Positions 49,147 to 59,129 of a DNA stretch of 64,000 bases are shown here, in pieces. The notes under the pieces were generated by a model. The model did not search any database and was not told the DNA's origin. It was given only the letters and a program-made list of their open reading frames with translations. A program made the position numbers and the translations under genes. The stretch is taken from contig NZ_JAGGJX010000002.1 in assembly GCF_017873185.1 (NCBI RefSeq), positions 62,001 through 126,000 on the forward strand. Direction: 5' to 3'. The first letter of the stretch is position 1. The number at the start of each line of letters is the position of its first letter. This DNA comes from Metaclostridioides mangenotii. GTDB taxonomy: Bacteria; Bacillota; Clostridia; Peptostreptococcales; Peptostreptococcaceae.

Positions 49147-50076
49147 ATGTTGGCAAAATCAGGAAATGTTAAATTTGAAAAAAAAAGCGTAAGTAAATCA
49201 CCAAACAAGAATAAGTTGAAGTATTTGACTGATGAAATCGCTGAGCATGTATTTATGATCAGTGCACTCTTAGGTGTAGCGTGCTTATTTATAATAATAG
49301 GCTTTGTATTTTACAAAGGGTTAAAGCCATTTATATTTGAACATTACTCGTTTACAGAATTTTTATTTGGAAATGAGTGGGTGCCTTCGATAGGTGTTTT
49401 CGGAATTTCACCGATGATAGTTGCATCAATAGTCGGTACTTTAGGAGCTCTTTTTATAGGAGTTCCAATAGGAGTTCTTACAGCAGTGTATATCGCAGAA
49501 TTAGCACCTAAAAAAGTAGCTAAGATAATTTCACCAGCAGTTGAGCTTTTAGCAGGTATACCATCAGTTCTATACGGTATATTTGGAGTTGTAGTAATTG
49601 TGCCAGTTATTCAAAGTGTATTCAATGCGCCAAAGGGACAAACTTTATTGGCGGTTATAGTGGTGCTTTCAATCATGGTATTACCTACAATAGTATCTGT
49701 ATCAGAAACGGCTATAAGAGCGGTGCCTAAAGTATATAAAGAAGGTTCGCTTGCACTTGGTGCATCTAAGATCGAAACAGTGTTTAAGGTAGTTATACCT
49801 GCAGCTAAATCGGGAATATTATCTGCTATAGTTTTAGGATTAGGAAGAGCTTTGGGAGAGACAATGGCTATAATATTAGTTGCGGGAAATTCAACTATAC
49901 TGCCAACATCCTTACTAGACAGTGTAAGACCTCTTACTACAAACATCGCTCTTGAAATGGGTTATGCGTATGGAACTCATCAAGACATGTTATTTGCAGC
50001 AGGTGTAGTGTTATTTGTATTCATATTAATGTTAAATCTTATATTAAATAAAATTTCCAACAAGGTGGTTAAATAA
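49147..50076 (+). CDS. pstC: Phosphate ABC transporter permease PstC
   Basis: 309 residues with six predicted membrane helices. The permease EAA-type loop is EGSLALGASKIETVFKVVIPAAKSGILSAIVLGLGRALGETMA. VELLAGIPSVLYGIFG is the PstC/PstA signature. It forms the channel with PstA. AAAGGAGG lies before the ATG. Its stop abuts the pstA ATG with no gap, so they are translated together. Transcribed from the Pho-box promoter about 100 bp upstream. Confidence 0.95.
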   Translation: MLAKSGNVKFEKKSVSKSPNKNKLKYLTDEIAEHVFMISALLGVACLFIIIGFVFYKGLKPFIFEHYSFTEFLFGNEWVPSIGVFGISPMIVASIVGTLGALFIGVPIGVLTAVYIAELAPKKVAKIISPAVELLAGIPSVLYGIFGVVVIVPVIQSVFNAPKGQTLLAVIVVLSIMVLPTIVSVSETAIRAVPKVYKEGSLALGASKIETVFKVVIPAAKSGILSAIVLGLGRALGETMAIILVAGNSTILPTSLLDSVRPLTTNIALEMGYAYGTHQDMLFAAGVVLFVFILMLNLILNKISNKVVK

Positions 50077-50901
50077 ATGAGAAAGTTTAAAGAAAACTTA
50101 CTAAAAGCGTTAATATTTTTATCAGTGTTTTTTACAATCGCATGTTTAGTGTCAATAGTTGGTTTTATTTTTATAAAAGGTATGTCGAAGTTAGACTTGC
50201 AGTTCTTGACTAGTGGATACTCTTCAAGTGGAGCTGGTGGAATTCTTCCTATGATTATAACAACACTTTACACTGTAGCTGTATCTATTTTAATAGCAAC
50301 ACCTCTAGGCATACTAAGTGCCATATATTTACAAGAGTATGCAAAACAAGGCAAGCTAGTTACAATAGTTAGATTTGCAACAGAGGCATTAGCAGGTATT
50401 CCATCTATAATATACGGATTGTTTGGGGGAATATTCTTTGTAGTTACTCTAGGTATCGGATACTCGATACTAGCTGGATCACTTACATTATCTATAATTA
50501 TACTTCCAGTTATAATTCGTACTACTGAAGAAGCTCTAAAGACAGTACCGCAAGTGTATAAAGAGGGGTCTTTAGCTCTTGGAGCGACAAAATTTCAAAC
50601 TTTGTACAAAGTTATACTTCCTAGTGCAATACCGGGAATATTATCTGGTATAATATTATCAGTAGGTAGAATAATAGGCGAGTCTGCTGCAGTGCTTTTA
50701 ACAGCAGGTACGGTAGCAAATATGCCAGGTGGAATTTTCGACAGTGCGAGAACTTTGACAGTTCATTCATATCTGCTTACAAAAGAAAGTGGAGATATAT
50801 CAGCAGCAACCGGCGTCGGTATAGTTTTAATAGTTCTAGTCTTTGTACTAAACATTTTAACAAAATTTGTAGTTAAAAAGTTCAATAGAGCTAATTATTA
50901 A
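50077..50901 (+). CDS. pstA: Phosphate ABC transporter permease PstA
   Basis: 274 residues, six predicted helices, with EALAGIPSIIYGLFGGIFF and the cytoplasmic loop EGSLALGATKFQTLYKVILPSAIPGILSG. GRIIGESAAVLLTAGTV completes the PstA pattern. It pairs with PstC as the membrane pore of the high-affinity phosphate importer. It begins directly after the pstC stop, and the ATPase gene follows by 15 bases. Confidence 0.95.
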   Translation: MRKFKENLLKALIFLSVFFTIACLVSIVGFIFIKGMSKLDLQFLTSGYSSSGAGGILPMIITTLYTVAVSILIATPLGILSAIYLQEYAKQGKLVTIVRFATEALAGIPSIIYGLFGGIFFVVTLGIGYSILAGSLTLSIIILPVIIRTTEEALKTVPQVYKEGSLALGATKFQTLYKVILPSAIPGILSGIILSVGRIIGESAAVLLTAGTVANMPGGIFDSARTLTVHSYLLTKESGDISAATGVGIVLIVLVFVLNILTKFVVKKFNRANY

Positions 50902-50916
50902 ACGAGAGGTGTAACT

Positions 50917-51681
50917 ATGTATTTGGACAACAATATGAAAATTAGTGTTAAAGATTTAAATTTATTTTATGGAGAAAAACAAGCTCTAAAGAATATAAGC
51001 ATAGACATAAAGGAAAACAAAGTAACTGCTTTGATAGGTCCATCAGGTTGCGGAAAGTCTACTTTTTTAAGAACCTTAAATAGAATGAACGATCTTATTG
51101 AAAATGTTACAATAGACGGAAAAATAGTGATTGATGGAAAAGATATTTACGAGTCTCAAGATGTTATAGATCTTAGAACAAAGGTAGGTATGGTATTTCA
51201 AAAGGCGAATTTGTTTCCTATGAGTATATATGATAATATAGTTTATGGGCCTCGTATACAAGGGGTAAAGGACAAAAAAGTATTAGATAAAATAGTTGAA
51301 GAGAGTTTAAAAGGAGCGGCTATTTGGGATGATGTAAAAGATAGTTTGAAATCATCAGCTTTAGGCCTATCAGGAGGTCAGCAACAACGTATATGTATAG
51401 CTAGAACTATGGCGATGAAACCAAAAGTTATACTAATGGATGAACCGACTTCTGCATTAGATCCAATTTCTACAGCTAAGGTAGAAGAGCTTATAGCAAG
51501 TTTAAAAGGACAGTATACAATAGTTATAGTTACTCATAATATGCAGCAAGCAGCTCGTATATCTGATGAGACAGCGTTTTTCTTAAATGGAGAGATAATA
51601 GAATTTAGAGATACTAAAACTATGTTTACCAATCCTACTGATAAGCGTACAGAAGATTATATAACAGGTAGATTTGGTTAA
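50917..51681 (+). CDS. pstB: Phosphate ABC transporter ATPase PstB
   Basis: 254 residues. Walker [10 protein letters not shown] (about residue 40), Q-loop [18 protein letters not shown] signature LSGGQQQR (about 151), Walker [14 protein letters not shown] and the switch His in VTHNMQQA. Powers PstCA. AGAGGTG lies before the ATG. phoU follows after 32 bases, so the order pstS-C-A-B-phoU is complete. Confidence 0.97.
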   Translation: MYLDNNMKISVKDLNLFYGEKQALKNISIDIKENKVTALIGPSGCGKSTFLRTLNRMNDLIENVTIDGKIVIDGKDIYESQDVIDLRTKVGMVFQKANLFPMSIYDNIVYGPRIQGVKDKKVLDKIVEESLKGAAIWDDVKDSLKSSALGLSGGQQQRICIARTMAMKPKVILMDEPTSALDPISTAKVEELIASLKGQYTIVIVTHNMQQAARISDETAFFLNGEIIEFRDTKTMFTNPTDKRTEDYITGRFG

Positions 51682-51713
51682 TAATTTTATATTAAATAAT
51701 TGGAGAGTTAAGT

Positions 51714-52367
51714 ATGAAAATTAATAGTTTGGATGTAAGCATAGACAATTTAAAAGAGTACATCATCACTATGATGGAAAAATGTGAAGTGGCGATAGAT
51801 AAGTCGGTTACTTGTATGGTAAACAGAGATATAGAAGGTGCAAAAGAAGTTATAAAAGACGACGATATTATAAATGAGTTAAGAGAACAAATAAGAAATA
51901 AAAGTATTGAGCTTATAGTTTTAAAGCAACCTATGGCTAGAGATCTTAGGATTATATACGCATTTGCAAATATAGCGATAGAACTTGAGAGAATAGGTGA
52001 TTATGCAGCAAATATTTCAAAAGAAATGTTGGAAATCGTAAAGGAAGCGTATATAAAAGACCTTATAGATATACCTAAGATGTCTGAAGTATGCGTAGAG
52101 ATGTTGGCTAAAACGAGACATTCACTAGAAAATCTAGACACAAAGCTTGCTTATAGTATTGGTGATATGGATGATGAAGTAGATCATTTATATACCCTTG
52201 TTAAAAGAGATTCACTTGGTATAATGCACAGAAAACCTGAGACTATAGATCAAGGAGTTAAACTTCTATTTATAGGTAGATATTTAGAGAGAATAGGCGA
52301 TCACATAACGAATGTATGCGAACAAATTATATATGCAGTAGATGGAGATATGGTTGAGATAGGTTAA
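51714..52367 (+). CDS. phoU: Phosphate transport regulator PhoU
   Basis: 217 residues, two PhoU repeats of three-helix bundles: ELERIGDYAANISKEM (about 90) and GRYLERIGDHITNVCEQIIY (about 185). PhoU binds metal clusters and links PstB to the PhoR/PhoP signalling pair so that the regulon is silent in phosphate excess. No phoPR genes are in the window. The stop codon lies inside the loop of a terminator that follows immediately. Confidence 0.95.
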   Translation: MKINSLDVSIDNLKEYIITMMEKCEVAIDKSVTCMVNRDIEGAKEVIKDDDIINELREQIRNKSIELIVLKQPMARDLRIIYAFANIAIELERIGDYAANISKEMLEIVKEAYIKDLIDIPKMSEVCVEMLAKTRHSLENLDTKLAYSIGDMDDEVDHLYTLVKRDSLGIMHRKPETIDQGVKLLFIGRYLERIGDHITNVCEQIIYAVDGDMVEIG

Positions 52368-52385
52368 CCTTATCTCTTTTTTTAT
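52356..52385 (+). terminator. Terminator overlapping the end of phoU
   Basis: GAGATAGG-TTAA-CCTTATCTC (one bulge) followed by TTTTTTTA; the phoU TAA is inside the loop. Confidence 0.9.
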
Positions 52386-52506
52386 TTATTTTGAAAGTTT
52401 TGTATATGTTTCTGGAAAATGAAAAAAATAACGTTATGTGTTATACTAATAAAAAGGTATTAAAAAGGACATTATTTAAATTAATATCTTTTTGGAGGTT
52501 ATTGTT

Positions 52507-53394
52507 TTGAGAATACCAAAATTGGGAATGAGAACTATAAAGACTGGGATAGCTGTATTCTTCTGTATGTTACTTGGGAAATTTGTAGCAGAAAATTTAT
52601 TTTTTTCAGCAGTTGCATGTATTATTTCGGTTCAAGATACTGTAAAAGGGTCTCTTAAATCTGGATTTAATAGAGTTGCGGGGACTATATTGGGCGGTAT
52701 TATTGGATTTTTATTTGCTCTTATAAAGCCGGGAGATCCGTTTTTATGTAGTATTGGTATAATAATTACAATATATATCTGTAATCTCTTAAAGGCAAAT
52801 ACTATTGTAGTAGGATGTGTTACATTTTTAGCAATACATCTAGGAGTTGGAACAAGCGACCCAGTATATTATTCTATCCACAGGGTTTTGGATACATCTG
52901 TTGGAGTAGTATTTGGTGTCGTTGTAAATTACGTACTTGCCAGACCAAATTATTTTGATAATACATTAGATAAATTTAAGATGATTGAAAATATGACTCT
53001 TGAATGGGTTAAGAATAGAATAGTCGATAAAGAAGAAAAGGATGCGTCTGAGATAAAAGAGGTAATTAGAAGATTAGAGAGCATTTACTCAAAGTATTTG
53101 GATGAAGTAGACTATAGTTTAAGTCAAGCTAATGTGGATATATTAGAAAAAACTATAAATACATGTAGAGAAATTTACTTTCATATGCAGTCAATATGTT
53201 TGCTTGAAGATAAACTGTACTTGAAAGAAGAGACATATAATTGTTTGAAGGACACTTTTGGCGTAGAAAAACTTGACTGGACCATTGACGAGGAAAAAAG
53301 TCCGGTATTCAATTATCACCTTATGAAAATACTGTGTGAGATCGAATTTTTAAATAAATTGAACACTTCTATAACTTTAGAGGAAGATTTATAA
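52507..53394 (+). CDS. Aromatic acid exporter / FUSC-like membrane protein (ArAE_1, DUF939-like)
   Basis: 295 residues. The first ~155 residues are six hydrophobic helices with GLKTIKTGIAVF-type opening (here GMRTIKTGIAVFFCMLLG), VQDTVKGSLKSGFNRVAGTILGG and HRVLDTSVGVVFGVVVNY, typical of the YgaE/ArAE family. The last ~140 residues are a soluble helical domain. Family members are thought to export aromatic acids or other small acids; the substrate is unknown. The TTG at 52507 has GGAGG eight bases upstream; a TTG five codons earlier overlaps it. Single-gene unit. Confidence 0.8.
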   Translation: MRIPKLGMRTIKTGIAVFFCMLLGKFVAENLFFSAVACIISVQDTVKGSLKSGFNRVAGTILGGIIGFLFALIKPGDPFLCSIGIIITIYICNLLKANTIVVGCVTFLAIHLGVGTSDPVYYSIHRVLDTSVGVVFGVVVNYVLARPNYFDNTLDKFKMIENMTLEWVKNRIVDKEEKDASEIKEVIRRLESIYSKYLDEVDYSLSQANVDILEKTINTCREIYFHMQSICLLEDKLYLKEETYNCLKDTFGVEKLDWTIDEEKSPVFNYHLMKILCEIEFLNKLNTSITLEEDL

Positions 53395-53413
53395 AATATG
53401 TAAATAAATTAGG

Positions 53414-53469
53414 GTATTTCCGGAAACATTATACTTATATTGAGTATAAATCCAGGAAATACTTTTTTT
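53414..53469 (+). terminator. Terminator after the ArAE-like gene
   Basis: GTATTTCC (53414-53421) pairs with GGAAATAC (53455-53462), with inner TTATACT/AGTATAA, followed by T7. Confidence 0.85.
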
Positions 53470-53527
53470 GTTTTAATATAACTATGTGATAAATAGAATA
53501 AATTGCTCAAAACCAAGGAGGAAGTTT

Positions 53528-54925
53528 ATGAATAATGTAGAAAGCGAAGTAAAAATACTCGACAAGTATAAGATGATGATCTTCAATGAGCTAGTAAAGT
53601 CCATATGGTACGATAAGACTGACGATATAGATAAGATACCAGATAGAATTTTAAATGAAGACAGCACTTATGAAGAAAAGTTTGATAAACAGACTATAGT
53701 AAATCTAATAAGAATAGTAATGGGCTTAGAGGCGGCTGATGATTCACCTAAAACTATAAAAGATATACTACAAGAGGCAAAAGACTTAGGAGAAATTAAG
53801 GAACCAATAGTTTCGGTAATAAAAGATGCGTGTAAATACTGCGATCAAAACAATGGAGAAGATGAATCGTGCACGGTTAGGGATAAACATATGAGTCACC
53901 ATGAAGAATCCTCTTGCAGCACGTGTGGAGACTGTATATCTGCATGTAAGTTAGGAGCTATATCGGACAAAATACAATTTGTTCCTATGATTGATCTGCT
54001 CAAGGATGATAATAAACCTGTGTACGCTATAGTTGCACCTGCATTTGTAGGACAATTCGGCAACGAAGCTACTCCGGGAAAATTGAGATCGGCTTTAAAA
54101 GAGATGGGATTCAAGGATATGGTAGAGGTATCTCTGGCCGCTGACATGTTGACTGCCAAAGAGGCCTATGAATATCAACACCATATAGAAAATAAAGAAA
54201 GTGGGTACTTTATAACAAGTTGCTGTTGTCCAATTTGGGTCAGCCTAATACAACACAGTTTTCCTGAGATAATAGAAAATGTATCTCCGTCTGTGTCACC
54301 GATGGTGGCTTGTGGAAGGGCAATCAAATTTTTAGATCCAGACGCAAAAGTAGTATTTATAGGACCTTGTATTGCGAAGAAAAAAGAGGCTATTTTAGAT
54401 GATATTAAAGACGCAGTTGATTTCGTTTTAACATTTAAAGAATTGGAAGAAATCTTTGACGCCCTTGAGATAAAGCCTGAAGAACTAGAAGATGAAGAGA
54501 GAACTGAAGCTTCAGCGGCTGGTAGAGTATATGCTAGAACTGGTGGAGTAAGTAAAGCAGTAGAGTCCTCGGTTAAGAGACTGAATAAAGATATACCATT
54601 TGTGGCTACTTCATTTGATGGAGCTAAAAACTGTAAAGAGGGCATGAAGAAAGTAATTAATAAAGAGCTTGAAGCTACATTTATAGAAGGAATGGGATGC
54701 GTAGGAGGATGTGTTGGAGGTCCGAAAAGGATTCTTAGTGTAGAAGAAGGGACTCAAAATGTAAACGACTACTGTGATGCTACAAATATGGAAACGCCAT
54801 TTGATAACGTTAATGTACTTCAATTCTTAACATCGCTTGGTATAAAAAGGTTAGAGTCTTTAGGTGAAAAAGAAGAAGAACAAGTCAAAAATATATTTAG
54901 TAGAGACTTTGAAAATAAAAAATAG
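53528..54925 (+). CDS. [FeFe] hydrogenase, group B-like monomeric
   Basis: 465 residues. A Cys-rich iron-sulfur region occupies about 98-145 (CKYC ... C ... CSTCGDCISACKLGAI). The H-cluster domain has L1 TSCCCPIW (near 235), L2 IGPCIAKKKE (near 288) and L3 EGMGCVGGCVGGP (near 400). All the H-cluster cysteines are present, so it should be active. L1 with an extra Cys and L3 lacking the usual M-x-CPGGC form fit the group B (CpIII-type) branch rather than the main CpI type, from memory. There is no HydEFG maturation gene here. The ATG at 53528 has AAGGAGG upstream; a 14-residue longer frame has no ribosome site. Confidence 0.88.
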   Translation: MNNVESEVKILDKYKMMIFNELVKSIWYDKTDDIDKIPDRILNEDSTYEEKFDKQTIVNLIRIVMGLEAADDSPKTIKDILQEAKDLGEIKEPIVSVIKDACKYCDQNNGEDESCTVRDKHMSHHEESSCSTCGDCISACKLGAISDKIQFVPMIDLLKDDNKPVYAIVAPAFVGQFGNEATPGKLRSALKEMGFKDMVEVSLAADMLTAKEAYEYQHHIENKESGYFITSCCCPIWVSLIQHSFPEIIENVSPSVSPMVACGRAIKFLDPDAKVVFIGPCIAKKKEAILDDIKDAVDFVLTFKELEEIFDALEIKPEELEDEERTEASAAGRVYARTGGVSKAVESSVKRLNKDIPFVATSFDGAKNCKEGMKKVINKELEATFIEGMGCVGGCVGGPKRILSVEEGTQNVNDYCDATNMETPFDNVNVLQFLTSLGIKRLESLGEKEEEQVKNIFSRDFENKK

Positions 54926-55024
54926 TTCGAATATAGTTATAAACCTTGTGCATTTACAATAGAATATTAAAAAAGGCATTATTTTAAGCTGTTCTAATGT
55001 ATGTAGTAGAGGGAGATTTGGGGG

Positions 55025-55855
55025 ATGAATTTAAAAAACAAGAAGACGATTATTAGTTTGATTATTGGTCTAGCTGTTTTTATTAGTTTTATTGGTGTAA
55101 GAGCAGTCACTAAGCAAGGTGATAAAAGTGTACAGACTTCAACAGCAGTTGAGCTCGATAAAAAAGATGTTGACCTAATTTTACAAAAGAAGACCCTGAG
55201 TGAGATAATGTACGATACTTCCCAAGAAAAAAATAAAGGACCTGGAGCTACTCCAAAAAAAGTGGCTTACATAACAATAGATGATGGTCCTAGTAAATTT
55301 ACTAATGAGTTATTGGATATACTAAATGAAAATGATGTCAAGGCTACTTTCTTTCTCATCGATAGAAATATGAAAAACTATAAAAAAGAAGTCAAAAGGA
55401 TAGTAAATGAGGGCAATAGTTTAGGATTTCACAGTGTATCGCACGATGTAAAAATGCTTTATAAGACACCTCAGGCAACTTTAGATGAATTTGAAACTTG
55501 TAAAAATACTATGAAAGAAATAAGTGGTCAAACATCTAATTTAATAAGGTTGCCGTATGGAAGTAAGCCGTATATGCCAGAGAGTTCTTATAAAAAGCTA
55601 GTTGCCAATGGATACTTGATTTGGGACTGGAATTTAGATACACTTGATTGGAAATCCAGTGAGGATCAGATAGTCAGCAATGTACTTTATTATGGCAGAG
55701 ATAGGGATGAACTTGTAGTTCTCATACATGAAAAAAAGCAGAGCGTAAAAGCTCTAAGCAGTATCATAGAAATTTTAAAAAAGAGAGATTACACAATTCT
55801 TCCTATAAGTGAAAATGAAATTCCTAAAAACTACTGGAGAGAGAATTTGCAGTAA
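55025..55855 (+). CDS. Polysaccharide deacetylase, membrane anchored
   Basis: 276 residues. One N-terminal membrane anchor (about 9-27), then a linker and an NodB domain with motif 1 TIDDGPS (about 82-88), motif 2 HSVSHD (about 137-142), motif 3 RLPYGSKPY and motif 4 WDWNLDT. The metal-binding Asp-His-His set is intact. It probably removes acetyl groups from peptidoglycan GlcNAc (PgdA-like) or another wall sugar at the outer face. GGGAG lies 9 bases before the ATG. No operon partner; valS and its leader follow. Confidence 0.9.
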   Translation: MNLKNKKTIISLIIGLAVFISFIGVRAVTKQGDKSVQTSTAVELDKKDVDLILQKKTLSEIMYDTSQEKNKGPGATPKKVAYITIDDGPSKFTNELLDILNENDVKATFFLIDRNMKNYKKEVKRIVNEGNSLGFHSVSHDVKMLYKTPQATLDEFETCKNTMKEISGQTSNLIRLPYGSKPYMPESSYKKLVANGYLIWDWNLDTLDWKSSEDQIVSNVLYYGRDRDELVVLIHEKKQSVKALSSIIEILKKRDYTILPISENEIPKNYWRENLQ

Positions 55856-55963
55856 TTTTTAAATTGAGTATAAGGTCTATAAGATAAACTAAAGATAGCC
55901 TATACAAAAATATATTACTTATAATAACTGATTTAGAAAATTCTGAAAATAAACAAAAAGTAA

Positions 55964-55991
55964 TTGACAAAACGAATAATAGTTGTATAAT
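55964..55991 (+). promoter_or_regulatory. Sigma-A promoter of valS
   Basis: TTGACA (55964-55969), 16-bp spacer, TATAAT (55986-55991): consensus in both boxes. Transcription would start about 15 bases before the T-box leader. Confidence 0.85.
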
Positions 55992-56007
55992 AGTAATTAC
56001 ATTAAAT

Positions 56008-56243
56008 ACTATGATGAAGAGGAGTAAGTAAAAACTGCTTTAAGAGAGGGAAATTCACCGGCTGAAAGATTTCCTAGGTACAGATTTACTGAAGGTAGCT
56101 TCGGAGTTTCTAAACTGAAATAGTAGTAGGTTTAGACGGGTTGAACCGTTAAATTCATTTGAGAGCCAAAGTATATAATATGCTTTGGAATTAAGGTGGT
56201 AACGCGAGCTTTTCGTCCTTTGTTGGACTTAAAGCTCTTTTTT
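56008..56243 (+). promoter_or_regulatory. T-box leader of valS with terminator/antiterminator
   Basis: The T-box AAGGTGGTAACGCGA (56193-56207) holds TGGT, complementary to the ACCA end of an uncharged tRNA. Stem I has the AGTA/GAA loop-E type elements, and GGTAGC at about 56094-56099 supplies a GTA (Val) specifier candidate. The terminator GAGCTTTTCGTCC / GGACTTAAAGCTC (56206-56237) plus T-run lies just before the valS ribosome site. Uncharged tRNA-Val should stabilise the antiterminator and switch valS on. Confidence 0.9.
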
Positions 56244-56279
56244 ATTTCTCGAAAATTAATACAATAGGAGGTAAAATTT

Positions 56280-58943
56280 ATGAAAGAAATCAATATGGCA
56301 AAAACGTACAATCCAAAAGATTTTGAATCAAGACTGTATAAGACGTGGATGGATAAAGGATACTTTAAGAGTTCACCAAATCCTGATAAGAAGCCTTTTA
56401 CAATAGTTATGCCGCCACCAAATATAACTGGACAGTTACACATGGGGCATGCACTAGACAACACTCTTCAAGATATACTTATCAGATGGAAGCGTATGGA
56501 TGGGTTTGAAGCACTTTGGATACCAGGGACTGATCATGCGTCTATAGCGACTGAAGTTAAGGTTGTTGAGAGAATCAAAGCAGAAGAGGGAAAAACTAAG
56601 TACGAACTTGGAAGAAAAGAGTTTTTAAGCAGAGCTTGGGACTGGAGAAATGAATTCGGTAGAAAAATAGTAAATCAACTTGAGCAACTTGGAAATTCAT
56701 GTGACTGGGATAGAGAGAGATTTACAATGGATGAAGGATGTAATAAATCTGTTACTGAATTCTTCGTAAAACTTTATGAAAAAGGTCAAATATACAGAGG
56801 AAATAGAATAATTAACTGGTGTACAGATTGTAAGACTACACTATCTGACGCCGAGGTTGAATATGAAGATCAAGATGGAAACTTCTATCACATAAAATAT
56901 CATCTTAAGGATAGCGATGATTTCTTAGAAATAGCGACTACAAGACCAGAAACTATTTTAGGTGACTCTGGAATAGCAGTAAATCCTGAAGATGAAAGAT
57001 ATAAAAAATATATCGGAAAGACCGCAATACTACCGCTAGTAGGGCGTGAATTAAAGATTGTAGCGGATGATTATGTTGACTTAGAGTTTGGAACTGGTGT
57101 AGTTAAGATGACTCCTGCGCATGATCCTAACGACTTTGAGGTTGGGCAAAGAAATGGCCTAGAGCAGATAAATGTAATGAATGAAGATGGAACTATGAAT
57201 GAACTTTGTGGAAAATACGAAGGCATGGATAGATTTGAATGTAGAAAAGCCATAGTTAAGGATCTTGAAGATGCTGGATACTTAATAAAAATAAAAGAGC
57301 ACGACCACAATGTTGGTACATGTTATAGATGTCATACTGTAGTAGAGCCAAGATTATCTGAGCAATGGTTCGTTAAGATGGATGAGCTTGCTAAACCAGC
57401 TATAGATATATTAAATAATAAAGATCTTCAATTTGTACCAGACAAGTTTGACAAGACTTATCTACAGTGGCTTGAGAATATAAGAGACTGGTGTATTTCT
57501 CGTCAGTTATGGTGGGGACATCAAATACCCGCGTATTACTGTCAAGATTGCGGAGAGATAATAGTAGCTAATTCTGCACCTGAGAAATGTAGTAAGTGTG
57601 GAAGCGCTGATTTAAAACAAGATGAAGATGTTCTTGATACATGGTTTAGTTCTGCACTTTGGCCTTTCTCTACTCTTGGATGGCCTGATAAAACTGAAGA
57701 ATTAGATTACTACTATCCAACAAGTGTACTTGTAACAGGTTACGATATAATTTTCTTCTGGGTAGTAAGAATGGCATTTGCAGGTATGTTCTGTATGAAT
57801 GAAAAGCCATTCGATCATGTATTAGTTCACGGGCTTGTAAGAGACTCACAAGGAAGAAAAATGAGTAAATCTCTAGGAAATGGTATAAATCCACTTGATA
57901 TAATCGGTGAATTCGGTTCGGATGCGCTAAGATATACATTAATAACAGGAAATTCCCCGGGAAATGATATGAGATTCTACATGGAAAGAGTAGAATATGC
58001 TAGAAATTTCGCAAATAAGCTATGGAACGCATCTAGATTTGTATTTATGAATATAGAAGGCGATGAATTTAAAAATATAACTAGAGAAGATGTTAAAGAC
58101 AGTTTAACTCTAGGAGATAAGTGGATAATATCTAGAGCTAACAACTTAGTTAAAGAAGCTACTCAAAATATGGATAAATTTGATCTAGGAATAGCTCTAC
58201 AAAAAATTTCGGATTTCACATGGTCAGAGTACTGTGATTGGTATATAGAGATTGTTAAACCGAGACTTTATGGAGAAGATATAGAAGCTAAAAAATCAGC
58301 TCTTTATACATTAACTTATGTTTTAGAGAAAGTATTAAAATTACTTCATCCGTATATGCCATTTATTACAGAAGAAATATACACTCATATACCTAATTCA
58401 GAAGGATTTATTATTGTAGCGGATTGGCCTAAATACATTGAAGAAGATTGCATGGCAAAAGAAGAAGACATGATGGAAACTATAATGAGTGGAATTAGAA
58501 GTATAAGAAACGTTAGATCAGAAATGAATGTTCCGCCATCTAAGAAAGCTAAAGTTATTATAGTTCCTAATGAAGATGCAAAAGAAGCTTTTGAACTAGG
58601 AAAGGATTATTTTACTACTTTGGCTTCTGCTTCTGCGGTAGAAATAACAGGAGACAAATCTGGAATACCAGAAGATGCTGTAAGTATTGTTAACGATGGA
58701 GGAGAAATATTTATACCTCTTGCAGAACTTGTAGACTTCGAAAAAGAAATAGAAAGACTTTCAAAAGAAAAAGATAATATAGAAAAAGAGATAAAGAGAG
58801 TAAATGGAAAGCTTTCAAACCAAGGATTTTTAGCTAAAGCACCTCAAAGCTTAGTAGATGAAGAAAAGGCTAAAAAAGATAAGTTTGAGGAAATGCTTAA
58901 ATCAGTAGAAGAAAGACTTGTAAATTTACAGGAGAAAAACTAA
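56280..58943 (+). CDS. valS: Valyl-tRNA synthetase
   Basis: 887 residues, normal for ValRS. HIGH-type motif PPPNITGQLHMGHALDNT (about 46-63), the CP1 editing insertion with TTRPETILGDSGIAVNPED, the KMSKS motif in GRKMSKSLGNG (about 525), and a C-terminal coiled coil (about 815-885). Charges tRNA-Val. AGGAGG lies 9 bases before the ATG. Controlled by the T-box leader directly upstream, as in many Firmicutes. Confidence 0.98.
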   Translation: MKEINMAKTYNPKDFESRLYKTWMDKGYFKSSPNPDKKPFTIVMPPPNITGQLHMGHALDNTLQDILIRWKRMDGFEALWIPGTDHASIATEVKVVERIKAEEGKTKYELGRKEFLSRAWDWRNEFGRKIVNQLEQLGNSCDWDRERFTMDEGCNKSVTEFFVKLYEKGQIYRGNRIINWCTDCKTTLSDAEVEYEDQDGNFYHIKYHLKDSDDFLEIATTRPETILGDSGIAVNPEDERYKKYIGKTAILPLVGRELKIVADDYVDLEFGTGVVKMTPAHDPNDFEVGQRNGLEQINVMNEDGTMNELCGKYEGMDRFECRKAIVKDLEDAGYLIKIKEHDHNVGTCYRCHTVVEPRLSEQWFVKMDELAKPAIDILNNKDLQFVPDKFDKTYLQWLENIRDWCISRQLWWGHQIPAYYCQDCGEIIVANSAPEKCSKCGSADLKQDEDVLDTWFSSALWPFSTLGWPDKTEELDYYYPTSVLVTGYDIIFFWVVRMAFAGMFCMNEKPFDHVLVHGLVRDSQGRKMSKSLGNGINPLDIIGEFGSDALRYTLITGNSPGNDMRFYMERVEYARNFANKLWNASRFVFMNIEGDEFKNITREDVKDSLTLGDKWIISRANNLVKEATQNMDKFDLGIALQKISDFTWSEYCDWYIEIVKPRLYGEDIEAKKSALYTLTYVLEKVLKLLHPYMPFITEEIYTHIPNSEGFIIVADWPKYIEEDCMAKEEDMMETIMSGIRSIRNVRSEMNVPPSKKAKVIIVPNEDAKEAFELGKDYFTTLASASAVEITGDKSGIPEDAVSIVNDGGEIFIPLAELVDFEKEIERLSKEKDNIEKEIKRVNGKLSNQGFLAKAPQSLVDEEKAKKDKFEEMLKSVEERLVNLQEKN

Positions 58944-58979
58944 TTAATTTATCTTATGTAAAAAGACAGCTTATGGTTT

Positions 58980-59024
58980 CAATAGACGTATCAAATTATA
59001 TTTGGTACGTCTATTTCCTTTTAA
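58980..59024 (+). terminator. Terminator after valS
   Basis: AATAGACGTA.CAAAT pairs with ATTTG.TACGTCTATT, then TCCTTTT. Confidence 0.8.
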
Positions 59025-59129
59025 TATAGCCTAAAAACTCGTGTAATTACAAGCTTTTGAAAAATGAAATTTTTATGGTAGTTGAATTTTACATAGTCTG
59101 AATATATTGAAATAAGCGCATATAATGAG

